Assembly: GCF_963678635.1 (NCBI RefSeq)
Contig: NC_087065.1
Span: 42,161,430-42,225,429 of the forward strand
Source: Symsagittifera roscoffensis
Lineage: Eukaryota > Xenacoelomorpha > Acoela > Convolutidae
DNA length: 64,000 nt
Reading direction: 5' to 3'
Shown: piece after piece, positions 12,126-25,090 of the stretch
Layout: each line of letters opens with the position of its first letter
Position numbering within the stretch: position 1 is the first letter of the stretch
Program-made: the position numbers and the translations under genes
The notes under the pieces: generated by a model
The model's input: only the letters and a program-made list of their open reading frames with translations
The model's database searches: none
Told to the model about the DNA's origin: nothing

Positions 12126-12625
12126 GACTGCTCGTATAACAGGGCAAAGCCCTGAATGTTCCAACTTTTCCTTAATTCATATCGAATAGTTTTTGGGAAA
12201 AGAAAATATTGAAAATCAATACATTTTGTACAATATCAAAGTGCAAAATTTTGAGTCGTATGAAATTAATACGACCACCAATTAGTTCGCCTCAACTCAC
12301 CTTGAAACGAGTTTGTTGTGTGGGATAATTATCCGCGCATAAACAATTCGCGTTACGCTCTTGACATTATGAATAAATTCTTCAAAGCGCGCATAATTTA
12401 GTCCATAACATGGCAAATTTGGCATTTTTCAAACCCCCAGAACTTTACAAAAAAATAATCAGAGATGAATTATCTTTTTTTATTTGAACTCAGGAAGTCA
12501 ATATCTTTATTGGGGCATAAAAAGTTTTTTGTTGAAATTCATTATTTCGATCGGTGAAAATTGACTGAATAAAAAAAAACACACCGAGCATAAAAATTCC
12601 GTTTTCTTCGAAAGTCGGATCAAAA
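12126..12625 (+). repeat. Hairpin-ended repeat, copy 3 (diverged)
   Basis: It begins with the same ACTGCTCGTAT and CAGGGC/GCCCTG stem, and ends with CGAAAGTCGGA near 12610-12620. The interior differs and carries an ATTATCCGCGCATAA segment that reappears inverted near 39915-39945, showing a subfamily. Confidence 0.65.
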
Positions 12626-13183
12626 ATTCTGGATATCAGCAAGTTAAAATTTTCAATCATAATTTTTAGAATGCTTAAGAGCTTTTATGGACAATTTCCA
12701 ATATTTAAGTTTAATTAATTTAAATTTTCTACTTTGTTCTGGCAAAGAGTCCTTTGCTTGTTTTCAGGCTAAAATCCATTTAAAGTTTCAGTTTCAGATT
12801 AGTTTCAAGATCTAACATTGAAAATTTTGTTTCTCACCCAGAATTTAAGAATAAAACTAAACTGCCGCTCTGAGACACCTGTGAACGGACCTGTAGGTCC
12901 AATGGTGCTCTCCCGCGCAGTATAATTGTTGAAGCGGTTAGTATTTTTTTGTTTAAAATAACTACCCAAAATTTAACTGTCTGAAAACAGTTTAGCCATT
13001 GCTTAATCAACCTTCGATTATTGTCCTACTGTTAATATGCATCTGGCTAGTCAGCTCAGAAAACTACGAGCAAAATTTTTGGGCGCTGAAGCAAATAGTT
13101 TGAGCCCAGTTTTTAATAAATCGCAAATTTTGTAATAGAAAATAGTTTGCTACCTACTAAAGCGTTATGTAATTATCTTAGCC

Positions 13184-16100
13184 TTACTCGTCAATGTTGG
13201 GCACATCGAAGGGCCGTTGACTGGGAGCTAAGCTCCTCTGCTCTGTAGCTGGTCTCTGTGACGTCACGCGCGTGAGATCGAGTCCCGTACCTGTCGAATA
13301 TTTTGTGATATTCTTGTTCACTTCAGTCTCGTTGGCTTTTGTGCTTGGATGTATCGACGTGTTGGCAGTTCGTCCAGGTTCGGAGATGATAGTTCGGACT
13401 AGTTGTTGTGAGTTGGGGTTGTGAATTGGAGTCGTGTAGCGCATAGTCGTCTCTCGTGAGTCGTGCACCAGCCGAGGAGCTCCTAGTTCCATCTCGTGAT
13501 CTTCGTATCCCAAAACTAGGAAAAACTTCTTGTTATAATTTTTGATTTGAAATGGATAGTCAAACTTTTTTAGGTTTGATGATTGAGGGCATAAATATCA
13601 CAAACAACATCAACAAAGATGCGCAAAAATTTTCAGTTATCGTAAATATGGTTAACAGCGCCTACAACTGAAGCTCATATGAAGGTTCTTTTTCATGCAG
13701 ACAAAATATTAGATGAACATTGATTTTAGGAGCACTTAAGATTACTGCTCTCTTCCGTAATAAGCGTTTAAAACTAAACGCTCAGCGTGTAAGAAACATT
13801 GTTTCATAGAAAGTGAGTAAATCAAAATGATTCGCAAAAACAAATAGAGTTGCAGTTTGAGGGCGCGAGTATTCGTTTCTCTGAGGTTTCCCTTGTGGGA
13901 CCTTTAAACGAAACCTTTTTTGTTCAACCACCATTTTACCTAAATTTGTTGGGGGCAGCGCGCGTCAAAAAGAAGGTTTTTAGTCAAAATATTCACAAAA
14001 CCCCCTCAAAATGGCTGTTTTTTTTTCACATATTTTCTTACGTAATTTAATTAAGCTCAGAAAATCAGTTTGGTTGATCGGGAAGTCACCTAGAATAAAA
14101 AAAACGACAATTTATCTGAGAAAAATTTACCATGCTTTAGCTGTTTATCGCGCTCCTTTAAGTTTTCTCGCTCCTGCCAGATTCGGTACAGCACATCCCT
14201 TCCACTTCTGTAGTAATCATCGGCTCCAAACAGATCCTTGTGCGAGTGGGTTGTCCTCCTCGCCTCCGCCCTCTCTCGCTCGTCGCTCATTCGTTTCGCT
14301 CCCAGTTCAACTATTCTCCTCTCGTTCGGACTCGGGTTCGCTTCGGCTTTGGAGTCGTATCGTCGGAAGTTAGTCCAGTATGTCTCGGGCGCCTCGTTCA
14401 TTATCCTGCTCTTAGATTTCTTGTCCTTTAAATATACCTTAACTTAATCATATTGCAAAAATGCCACAGCTAGATTTATTGATTTCAGAATTTGAGTAAT
14501 TTGGGTAATTTTTGTCACAAACAATTATCATTTTTGCATGTTGCGGCAAAATTATTTTGTCTATTGGCTATTAGTTATTAAATTTGGAAAATTTTTGGAA
14601 AAAGTACTTTTTGTTAAAATGGAAGAAGGAAAGCACTTATTTTGGATCTACTTAACAATCTCCACTTTTAAGAAAAGGGGGAGATTATTAAGTAGATTAA
14701 AACTGTCGAATTTTCGACCAATCAGAATGCAGCAAAACTAGAAGTCGCTATAGAAACTTCTGTGCTAATTTACTGTATTAATTTATAGGGGGGAATTGAT
14801 AAGTAAATCACTATAGGGGAGGGGGGGGCGGGGGAGATTGTTAAGTAGATCCTTATTTTTTAAGGACAAATTTGTTTGGTCGTATCTCTTTGCAGTTTAA
14901 ATTTAAAAAAGCTTTAAAACACCTGTTGTTTTTCATAGTATGTTTTCCGTTTCAATTTATCAGCTGCCGATGTAGCCCTTCCCCAATTGATTACGTCATC
15001 GTCGTCGCCACTCTCATCGTCCAATGAAACTCGAGCTCCCTTGAAAAACAATCAGGGTTTACAAATGTCGAAGGATTTTAAAGTGCGGTTGCAGTTTATA
15101 TTCACAATCTTAAGATAACTCTGTATATTCACCAGGGGCGGATCTATGATTTTCAAAAATGTTTTGAAAACTTTGTCGACCTTTTTTGGGTACTTTTTGG
15201 ACAATTTTGACAAAAATTGCGTTTTTTTTTCGGTGCGCGCTCCCCTTCAAAACTTTTATATAGTGGAGCCAAAGGATCCTTTATAAAAATTATAAGTTTG
15301 GTTCGCCTAAAAGAGATGTCAAAAAATAATACCAAAGGGAGGACCCTTTGGTTGGAGAAAGGGGCGATAACTGGGAAAAAAAAGCCATCCGCCCCTCCCG
15401 TCCCCCTAAATCCACCCCTTTATTCACCACTGGTTCGCGATTAAGCGCCTCTCATTGAATAAATATCCGATTTTTGAAGGAATATTTTTGCTTGGGATGG
15501 TATTTGTTTTCAGTCATTTTCGACTTTTAACAAAGTATATTTGTCAAAAAAAATTTTTACACCAGCAGAAAAATATCGTCATCCTGAGCTCTAATTTGAT
15601 AATATTGCTCTTATATCAGGGCAAAACTCTGAATGTTCCGTTTGAAATCTATAACGCCAATTTAAAAAAAAAAACATTTGTTTTAATAAATGAGAAATAA
15701 TTGGAGAAAAAAAAATGGTTATATATTTTCGCGTCGCGATTTGTTTTTAAAAGACTAAAATTCATTTTGAAACGCTCTAATCCTCTTGTGCGTATTTTAA
15801 AAAGTGACTGAATAAGAAAAGCCACACCAAGCGAAAAAATTCCGCACTTTCTTCGAGTTGAAACAAAAAGATTGTGATTGTGCTTTCTCACCTGTGGCTG
15901 TTAAGATATGGGGTATCGAAAATAGCAAATTTGGCCAATTACGGATCATTGACGGGCGATATATTGCGTGTTTATTACACGACGCGGCAAATCAAATCAT
16001 TCCCATTTGAGTAGAGGCCAGCGATTTGGTCTTAATTACACGGCGGTACAATACAATAAAGTACAATGAAAATATATACTTTTTCTTTTTTTTAATCGTT

Positions 16101-17834
16101 TTAACAATTTTTCAACATCTTTTTCATCGGCTTTTTTCATGGGACCTTCAGGGCTGTCTCTGATAAATGAGCATCATTGTCAAATCAAAATTATACTCGA
16201 ATTGTATCTTATGGGTTAATTTTTAGAAAAGAGATCTCTTGAACACTTTGGTTCATCTGATTACCAAGTGTTACCACGAAACAAAAGTTTCATAGAGATC
16301 CTTTCATATTAGTGAAAAGGTTTCCACGATAGATGTAAAATAAATCTTCCGAGTCAATCATGAAACTAAATCAATTTGCTGATGTTTGGTGATTAAAAAT
16401 CTTAAAATATTTATCACAAAAAACTCTAATGGGGAAGAAATGAAAAAAAAAACCTTAAAAATCTGAATTGATTGGAAAACTTTAAAAACATTTTTCTCAT
16501 TTTTCATAAGAATCAACGTCTACAAAAAGCATAAAAAATAAGCAGTTGTGTTGCAATTTTGAAGACAAAATAGACAAAAAAAAGGTTTATAATCAATTAT
16601 AATCGATTTAAGGGATTTTTGTGCAAAATTAATTGAATAGAAATTTGAATAGAACTGATTATAATTGTATCGAAAGATAGACGAACAAATAATCAATTAT
16701 AATTGATTATTATGGATTAAGATTAATTGTAATTTGATTTTAAAAAGAGAGATTATAATCGATTATTAATTGATTAAGCTCGAATGTTTCTCCATTTTAG
16801 TAAAACTGGTACTAAAATCGCAGTAAAATCTATTATTACCGCTTGAACCTAGATGCCGGCTGTTTTTTTCCTTAAAGAAGCAGCGGAAGCATTTATCCTG
16901 GTCGTAGTTTAAGTTATGATACTTTCTAAGTTGAAGGTTCTAACGTGAGGCAAAGCGATATAAAGGAAACTGCTCCTATCAGGGCAGAGCCATAAACTTT
17001 CCGAATGTCCTTGATTGTCGATAAAAAACGTTTTTTTTTTAATCAAGCAAATCTGTAAAAATGTGCCAAAATAAGGAATTTTACCATATAACGTATTAAT
17101 AAGTGGAAAATGTTGTTCTCGATTCAATTTAGAATGATTAAGTTTGCCACTAACCTTTTATTAGGGCAAAAGATTTTGCGCGTAATTTTTCCTTTTTTGA
17201 TTAAAATTGGAGTTTAGACATGAACATCTTTCAGATGACCGAATTTTGCTTTTTAGGCAATGAAATAGCTCAGTCAAATCAAAACTAGTCGTATCAGAGC
17301 GATGTATCGAATGATCCAAGTGGCCTTGAATACCTGTAATTATTGCTTTTTTATATGAAAAAAAAAGATGCAGGTTGATTTTTTCCTTCGCCCCTGCAAG
17401 GAAGAGCAAGTAAAAAGCAGTATAATTAGTCTTTCAAATCTAACTATCTCTAAAAAATTGCGATAAGAATGACTCAGTGCAATTTAGAGGGAGAATGGTG
17501 GCAACCACAGTGCGAATTGACTGGAAAAAATTCAGACTCGATCGTGTGAACACAGTTTCTAATGTAAAAAGCACAATACCAGGTTTAAACACCCTTGCTT
17601 TTCGCAACGGCGAAAAAAAGTTTTCGCTGGTTTTTGTCAAAAAAATAAGACGATTAACCTTCAGAGTCTTCCTCCTTCGTTTTCTCAGATGTGATATGTA
17701 TGAGTTGAACCAGTCCGTATCCTTCCGGAAGTCAGTTTCCATGTCTGGATCTGAGAAGTATCCAGGGTGCGTTTTTGTATTGGGCACAGTGGCCATGTAA
17801 TGAGTGCTTGACGCTCCTGGTTTTGATAAGACCC
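13184..17834 (-). CDS. Unrecognised multi-exon gene, last four exons
   Basis: Four minus-strand exons join in frame with GT/AG borders: 17659-17834, a 45-base micro-exon 14995-15039, 14131-14410, and 13184-13515 ending in TAA. Phases agree at each junction (0, 0, 1). The first exon is open at its 5' side and preceded by a TTTTCAG acceptor, so coding may begin further upstream; its internal ATG is at 17794-17796. The protein ends with a hydrophilic tail rich in S, T, P and N, has a basic cluster (RKRRRK), an acidic micro-exon (DDESGDDDD) and a charged helix (RDVLYRIWQERENLKERDK). It has no transmembrane segment in view and looks like the disordered C-terminus of a cytoplasmic or nuclear protein. 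I cannot name it. The introns hold hairpin-repeat copies. Confidence 0.55.
15483..15870 (-). repeat. Rearranged hairpin-repeat fragments in an intron
   Basis: A block at 15604-15640 carries the degenerate stem (CAGGGCAAAACTCTG) and GTTCCG. Flanking pieces near 15575-15600 and 15800-15850 match interior parts of the 10.9-12.6 kb copies, partly inverted. It lies in the intron between the first two exons of the 13-18 kb gene. Confidence 0.5.
16600..16780. repeat. AT-rich stretch with repeated ATAATCRATTAT palindromes
   Basis: Several overlapping TAATCAATTA/TAATCGATTA motifs occur, including a perfect 24-bp palindrome at 16688-16711. It may be simple sequence, or clustered homeodomain-type sites; the sequence alone does not decide. 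It is intronic to the 13-18 kb gene. Confidence 0.5.
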
Positions 17835-19968
17835 CTGAAAATAGAGAAAATTTTCTATTAAGCGAAAAAAATATCTAGGCCTTAAACTAAGAAAAGCCAT
17901 TTAAGGTTAATTTGAGATGCTGGAAAAAAAACGTTTTTTTTTTAAATCAAAGATGCAATAAAAAAATTGCCGTAGAACAATTTAAAATAATTAATAAATT
18001 TTTCTTCAAAAAATCTGATGAACCTTGTGTTAATTCCATCCTTCAAATTTGCCAGAAAAAAATAACTAGAAAAAGGTTGGCATCAAAACACAGTGTGCAA
18101 ATTTGCTTCTAAAAGCACCTGTTAGAAGGAAAAGAATTCGGATTTATTTTAAATTGTCAAAAAATATTCTTTGAACATCTTGGAAAATCCTAGTTTCCTC
18201 AAGTTCACTTGGCTTAAATGATTTGAGTTAGGACCAGCAAAATAGGCGAGAATGTTGCAAAAGATAAGCGGAAATCTATTTGGCTAAAATTTAAATTTTT
18301 GAGGAGTTGCGGTGAAGTGGTTGCGTCTCCGCTACTCCATCGAAAAGTCATTCGAGGGATATTCGAGGCCTAGCATGATCTGTGCTCGTTGCTGGAAGGT
18401 GAGGCAATATTTACAACCAAGAAAAATAACCAAAAAATTTCCTATACATCTTAAACAGAGGAGCAACAGCGGTTTCCCATGAACAGCTGAACAACGCGTA
18501 TGTTGCTTCCTTTACCTTGTGCATAATTTTTTTTCAGTGGGTAATCTTTCGTTTTAATTATATAAAATTAAGCCGTGCTCAAGGCCAGCTGACGAAAATA
18601 CATTGCAAACCAAACACAAAACGTCAGTTCATACTGTGCATAAGCCATTGAAAATATTAAAGCGAAAGCAACAAAAGTTTACTTAAGAAAAAAACAAATG
18701 AGTTATACTTCAAAAGGCTCAATTTTAAACCTATCTGACCTTGCAATCACCAACGTATCTTGATTATGACAGAATTAGTGGCCAGCTAAAAATCAATCCC
18801 GAAATTTTTCAAGTCAGAAACTTGTAAACTTGAGCATTTATTAACCAATGAAATCTTTTCACTCTGCCCGTTCGCACGCAAAAAATGGAATTAAAAAACA
18901 TTTGGGCGCTGCAGAACCTCTAAAAGCTGTGTGCTTTATGACGTTCCGAAATATTTTATCTTTTAAATTTAGCTGTTAGTACTTCATATTTCATCTCAAT
19001 AGTTTGCTTACAGTTTACAGAATTTCCGATTTTGACCTCGAAGCAATCTGGTAAATTTTACTGGATACATCCGGCAACAAATTGCGAATACGTACTTTTT
19101 TGCAATTATAAAAGAACACATAAATCCGTATTTTTGATTTAAGACTTTACAGTTGCAGATGATTTTATCGATTCCGGTACAGCTTCAAAAATTACCTTTT
19201 TTCTATTTCGAGAGCTTAGCCGTAACTGTACCATGTTGTGCTGATCACACTTTTCTAAATTTTTATACGATCTTGCTGCTTTCATTAGACACAAAGCTGT
19301 GCTTCCCAAAAACTCGCGAAAAAAAACAACTGATCCTTATAAAAGAAGCCAATTAATGTAGAAAAAAAAACATTTTTTGATTTTAGAGTTAAGAATAAAT
19401 TGCATAATCTTGAAGCTCTTCTGAAATCCAATTCTTCACAGACAAAAGTACTCAATCTCATTCATTCAACAGACTAATAGCTTTTTTTACAGGGCTTAGG
19501 ATCTTTGGAAAATGTCACAAATAATTTCATTACTTAAAGCGAAAATTCACTCCGCAAATAATAGCTACAGAAATGGTAAAATTGAGCTCAAAAACTCAAT
19601 AAAATCAGCAAATAAATCTTTAAAGAAATTGTTTCTTGGAAAGACAAAACAATTAAAGCGGAAAGATTTATACCGAAAATCTGCATATGAAGAGTCTAAG
19701 CGAGTCTAACCTCAAATATAAGCAGCTTTAATTGCGTTTCTTTCAGTCGGGTATATCTAAATCCTATTCAAAATTGCTAGAAAAAAAACAGAAACTTAAC
19801 AATATGTCAAAATTTAAGACGGAAAATAGCAGGAAAACGAGTTACACAGGCAGTCTTTTCCAAAATAGGCGCCTTCCTTGGAGAGAAAACAGCCTAAAAG
19901 GGGCGTGATAAGGTTGAAAAGGTGCAAAACAAAATATCATGATATTATTTGCATTTTTTGTTCCGACT

Positions 19969-20443
19969 TTTGAAGAAAGTTCGGAACATTTATGCTTGGT
20001 GTGGTTTTTTCCACTTGTTAACTAAGCATTTTTGATGGATTTTTTTACACCATCTGAGAACTATTGTTATCCTAAGCTCAAATATAGAAAGATATTTTAC
20101 CTGCGATCATTTCTTGTAAAAATACGGGCGTTTGAAAATAGCTAATTCTGCTAATTTGAGATAATTAAAGTGCGATATATTGCGTACTTATAACAAGCGT
20201 AAGAACCAAATTAAGGCAATCCAAATTAAATTGAGGGCAGCAATTTAATCTTTTTATACAATAAGAGACGCTAAACACACCCCTAATATTTTACATAGCC
20301 TGTTGGGGTCAAAATGAAGAAAAGTTGAAGGAAAAATTCTTCTATTTTCTCAATTATTTTGACAATTACTAAACCAAAAAAAAATTCAATTGGCCTTAAG
20401 TGCAGACGGAACAATCAGGGCTTTGCCTTGTTATACAGACAGT
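19969..20443 (-). repeat. Hairpin-ended repeat, inverted copy
   Basis: Reverse-oriented relative to the 11-kb copies: it begins with GTTCCGACTTT and ends with the degenerate stem TCAGGGCTTTGCCTTG and an ACAGT terminus (20403-20443). Interior TGATCNNTTNTTGTAA-like sequence near 20105 matches the other copies in inverse. Confidence 0.6.
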
Positions 20444-20569
20444 TTTGTTTATACAAGGCCTATTTAAATTATCCAGTCGAAAAATGAGCAAAGTTTGCAT
20501 TTTAAAAGGCATTTTTGTCATGTTGAGTTGTTGAGAACCAAAGTCGCTTAGGTTTTTACAATAATTATT

Positions 20570-21000
20570 ATGATGCAATCTATTTTGCGGTTTTTGAGAC
20601 CAAATTTTTGCCCCAACAATGGGTCAAACAGGGCTTCTTTTGGTCAATCAAAAATTGCGCTAAATCCAGTGAATCAATATACAAAATGAGCCTCTCATAC
20701 AGCCCAACCACGTTTCACATTGATGAAACTTCCATAAAAATGCGCAAAACGTATAAAAATTGTTTTCAAACAAAAATTGAAGTTTTTTATTGAAGATGAC
20801 ATTTTCGGCTATCAAACAAAAATTATATTCATTTATGCATATTTTCGGAGGTTACATTTTTCTAAGACTTTGTTGGGTTATATGAGAGGCTCACTTTGAT
20901 TTATCACTTAGTTTTTGATTGACTAAAAGAAGCCAGAAGCACACATTTTTGTTGAAACATTTTGGCCCAGATTTTCGCAAAAAATATAGCATCATAATAT
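20570..21000. mobile_element. Foldback (MITE-like) element with ~120-bp arms
   Basis: The left arm (about 20570-20710) and right arm (about 20870-21000) are imperfect inverse complements. Paired blocks include TATTATGATG with CATCATAATA, GGCTTCTTTT with AAAAGAAGCC, TCAATCAAAAA with TTTTTGATTGA, and GAGCCTCTCATA with TATGAGAGGCTC. The loop has no ORF. The layout is that of a non-autonomous DNA transposon. A related partial copy starts near 21299. Confidence 0.7.
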
Positions 21001-22894
21001 TTCTGAAAAATTCTAAGCATGTTTAGTTTTCAACCTTTTTGTCTAATCTCAACCCAATTTGTGAGAGACGCGTTTGAATTTTCAAGTGTTGTTCATTTTG
21101 TCTGAGACAAGCGCTGTATCTAGCTTACATTTTTTTTCAATATCTATGTAATAAACTAAACTAAATAACAAAAACAGAACATTTTGAATTATCCGGAAAA
21201 ATAAGAAAAAATGAAGTTTAAAACAAGTGTTTTGAGGGGAGGGTCCAGATTGGGAAAAAAATGACAGAACAAAAATTTTTCTTAAAATTCCACCAAAAAT
21301 ATTATGATATAATTCATTTTGCGAAATTCGGAACTAAAATGTTGCCCCAAAAAATGGTCATTTGGCTTTTTTCTTAGTTCTCAGCGCAATTAGGAAACTA
21401 AAATTAACACCAAAAATGGGTAATTTGGTCTCCTATTTTGTTGAAAGCTTTTGAAAATGGGTAATTTGGTTTCTTATTTTGTTGAAAGTTTTTGTAAAGA
21501 ACTATGGTTTTTCTTTAATTTTCAGCGTAATCAAGAGTTATGCTGAAACTTCCATAATAATTGACAAAAAAGTTATATCAAAAGGAGTTTTTACACAGCG
21601 AGCGCAAAAAAAAATCTCTAAAAGTCTGTAAAACAAAATATTATTTTGCTTGATAGCCAAAAAATGTTATTTTCAATATACAAAACTCAACGTTTTTGCT
21701 TAAAAGAGTCTGTGAACGTTTCGCGCATGCTCTTATAGGGTTAATGTCTTGTTACTTTATGCCACGCTGTGTAAGAACCTCCTATTGAAATATTTTTCCA
21801 ATCCAATAGTTTTGTAGTTTCAGCGCATTCTTGATTAACTAAGAATCAAAATGACCCACTTTTAAGGTAAAATTATAGTTCTGTTTGCAATAAAAAATGA
21901 ATTATATTAAGTCTTCTAAAAATCGGAGCACTTTTTCTTTACAATTGCTGTCAAACCTTGCGACCCAAGTTGAGAAAACTTGTTTCATTTTTCAGCGTAA
22001 CTGCTATATTCGGATTAACTGCTACGCTCGGAGCACTGCACACATAACTTTTAAACACAAATCACAAAGTCTGGTTTTTGGTTTGAAAACCTATATGACT
22101 TATGATTGTAGTCATCCAGAATAGGCAAAATAGTTTCTAAAATTTGAAGACTAAGAGTATTTATCATGAATTTAATTTTTCATAAAAGTTCATAAGTTTT
22201 TATTCATATCAAAACTGTAGACTATGGGGATAAATTATTCAAAACTAAAAACTTTTTTCCAAGAAAAACTTGTCAAAAGTTTTATATAAATGTTGATAAA
22301 CATTCTCCATTGCGTGGCCTCTGATTAATTCGCAAGTTTGGGTGAATTATCGTTTATTCGCAAGATGAACACAATATCTCTAGAAAATTAGCCCCAAAAC
22401 ATCACTTTTTTCGAAACTTTGGCGTTGGAGTGATATAACTGCAAAGTCAAGCAAATTTAGTGGTCCATCCTCTTACAATTTGGTTCTGAAAAATAATTCA
22501 ACGATGATTCAAACAAAAAATCACACTTCCTGAAAATTTTGTGTTTTTTTAGAGAACTTTGGCACTTTTTTTTGCAAAATTTACTGTTTATGTCTGAAGT
22601 TAGGGATTTTGTGGCCTTGTTTTAGTGCTCTTAGCCGTTTTTTGACCAGAACTGATAAAAAATTGATAGCTAATGAATGTAAAACAGGTTCAGTTTTTCG
22701 AAGCTCTTGAATTGTTGCAAACAAATTTGTTTTGCAATCAAAATAAAAAAATTTCTCACCTTCCGGTAATTAACTTTTTTTGGTCCGAAAATTGTCAAAG
22801 ATTTGTCTTTTTTTCGTACATATGGTTAATGTGCAAGGAGTCTGTCAAAACCGTTAAGTTTGACTAAGGAAATAAGTTTCACAATTTCATTTAA

Positions 22895-22988
22895 GTTTCA
22901 AGAATTTTAACGATTAATTTATATAGATATTATGGAGAGAGAGAGAGAGAGAGAGATGTAGAAAGTAAGTCGTTAAAATTCTTGAAAC
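22895..22988. repeat. 19-bp perfect inverted repeat flanking a (GA)n microsatellite
   Basis: The arms at 22895-22913 and 22970-22988 are exact inverse complements. Between them lies a run of about 12 GA units (about 22934-22956). Confidence 0.85.
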
Positions 22989-24099
22989 ATAGTTGGAACT
23001 TTGAAAATTATTTCCTTTAAAGAAATATATAATAGCTTCAGCACGGCGTTAGAACTGGAATTTAATCCCAACTTTATTCACGGTAGAAGAGTTTCAGTGC
23101 TGATTTAATCCAAACTTTACACTAGAAAAGTCATGTTTTGGCCTTTTTTTGTTCAATCAAGAGACTTAAAAAACTAAACTAAATTCAGAATTTTTTCGTA
23201 GCTCAGCACAACTTAAAGAGAAGTGCATTTTCCAAAAAATTAACAGAAAGTTACAAAAATATATATCAATAAATTTGATGTTTTTATTATTGAAAACCAC
23301 AGTCGCTGACCATCAAATCAAAATATATTCAATCATAATAAATTTTTTCCTCTCTTGAAAGTGGTTGTACTAGAGTTGAATCCTACCTCAAAATCATTTG
23401 CTCATTCAGGCACCTGGTACGTTGGCGTAAAATTCGGTTGAATAAAAAGAACCAAATTTGAAGTCAAGAAAAAAAAGGCTGATATCTTGGGTCCAAATTT
23501 TATGAAATAAACATTACCTAATTGGAGTTTTCATCACGTTTTTTACTTGATATCAACTCTTTTCGATAAACATGCGTTTAAAACGCCATTTTCGTTCGTT
23601 TTTGTTTCCGGCTAAAATAAATTAGCACTATTTTGCCTCATCCGGTTCTCGCAGAAAATGAAAGAAAGTTTACTGAAATATTACGGAAACTTTACTTTCT
23701 TACAACACTCTAAGCGGCAATCTAAATCTATAACCTTTGTGTCATTCATCAAAATTTCCATTGAAGGTCTGATTATCCATAATGTTGTTTTTTATGAACT
23801 CATGCTGAAGAAAATTATCAATGTAAACGTTTTTAATGTTCTTCATTGTAATTATTAGGTTTTTATCGATGTCTTTCAATTATACATACTTATTACAGAT
23901 TATTTTATGATTTTTGTCAGCGTTGACTTTGCTTTTGTATTGTTTTACGTTCTAAAACTGTATTTTTTATGGTCGTTTGAGACTAATAGGTGTCCAAGAT
24001 TAATATGTTTTCCTAAACTCAGCATTTCGTAATTTTTGGAAGCCTCTTCACTACTTTTTATATGCTCGTGATAGATTTTGGCATCTTCTTAAACATTTT

Positions 24100-25090
24100 G
24101 TTCACTCAATTATTGAATTAGTAGATCGTTAATATGGAAAAAAAAACAAATAAGGGACCAAGAGCTGATGGTTGTGGTACTCCCCACGTTAATCCTTGGG
24201 CCGTTGATTTACTTTCACCTAGGCACGCGTACTTAACTCTATAACTTAAAGAAGAATCGAGTAAGAGATGAGTTGGACCTTTGATGATGATGTAATAAAA
24301 ATCGGTTTATATTTAGAAACGAAAATATCCTGCTATTGACTTTTTAATTTTTTTTGTCAAATTCGCAGAAGAGGTATTGCAAAGGAGCTAATTTTGCAAT
24401 TTTGAAACTATGATGAAATTAATTTAAATTTCTACATCTGTTTACTAAAAGGGATAAAGTTTCACAAATTGATGGGTCTTCATGATCGTTTGAAACTTTC
24501 GCTGGCAATTGGTTGATTGTTTTGTATATTTCAAGCTATTCGTTTCTTCTAAAACCATAGTTTGTTCAATTTGAAAATTGTAAGCAAAATGGTGGGCCTT
24601 GTATTTTTTCGGGCACCTATATTGACAAACGCTTCTTTGTTTACTTCAAAGGGCGTCGGTTTTTTTGTTTTGGCCTTTTATGTTGCTTATTAATTTCTTA
24701 GATGACTTCAATTTTTCAACCGATTGTTTATGGTTTTTGTTTTCAAAGAATTTTTTTTTGCTGAAACACAATTTTTTAAACCGTTTTCTTAGCTCATGAC
24801 AGTTTTCGTTGTCTTCTTTTGTGCCAGTTCTTTTGTACTTAGAAAACGCTGTTTTTTGAGCTCAGACAAAAATATAATTAAGTGTTTTTTGTGCGTCTAA
24901 AATTCGATCTATTGTGTCGTTTCCATTTTTTTTTTTCGTTTTTATTGATACCACTTAGACCAAAATTAAAGGTGATCCCGTGATAATTACTGTTGAGTAA
25001 GAAAAAATATTTCGGAAAATGATTTTTTTTCAAGGATCTAGAAGAATAAAATCCAACCATGTTAACTTGAACATCTGCGTATATAATCAT
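24100..25090 (-). mobile_element. Decayed LINE (non-LTR retrotransposon) reverse-transcriptase fragment
   Basis: Minus-strand translation at 24151-24183 gives GVPQPSALGPL, matching the conserved reverse-transcriptase block that in LINEs reads GVPQGSxLGPL. About 600 bases upstream on the same strand, near 24740-24850, a charged stretch (TKEDNENCHELRKRFKK) resembles the region between endonuclease and RT in CR1/Jockey-type elements. Stops and frame changes separate the pieces and no long ORF survives, so it is a dead, old copy. Confidence 0.6.

Larger units (their letters stand above)
10402..13183. other. Intergenic, dominated by a ~0.5-kb repeat in tandem
   Basis: No gene is supported here. 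The stretch is mostly three successive, diverging copies of a hairpin-containing repeat (about 10883-11400, 11494-12020 and 12126-12625), listed separately. The sequence from about 12,640 to 13,180 shows nothing recognisable. Confidence 0.7.

Noticed and set aside
14090-14447. Overlapping plus-strand ORFs (14011-14373, 14238-14447)
   Set aside because: Antisense to a well-supported minus-strand exon with splice sites in phase.
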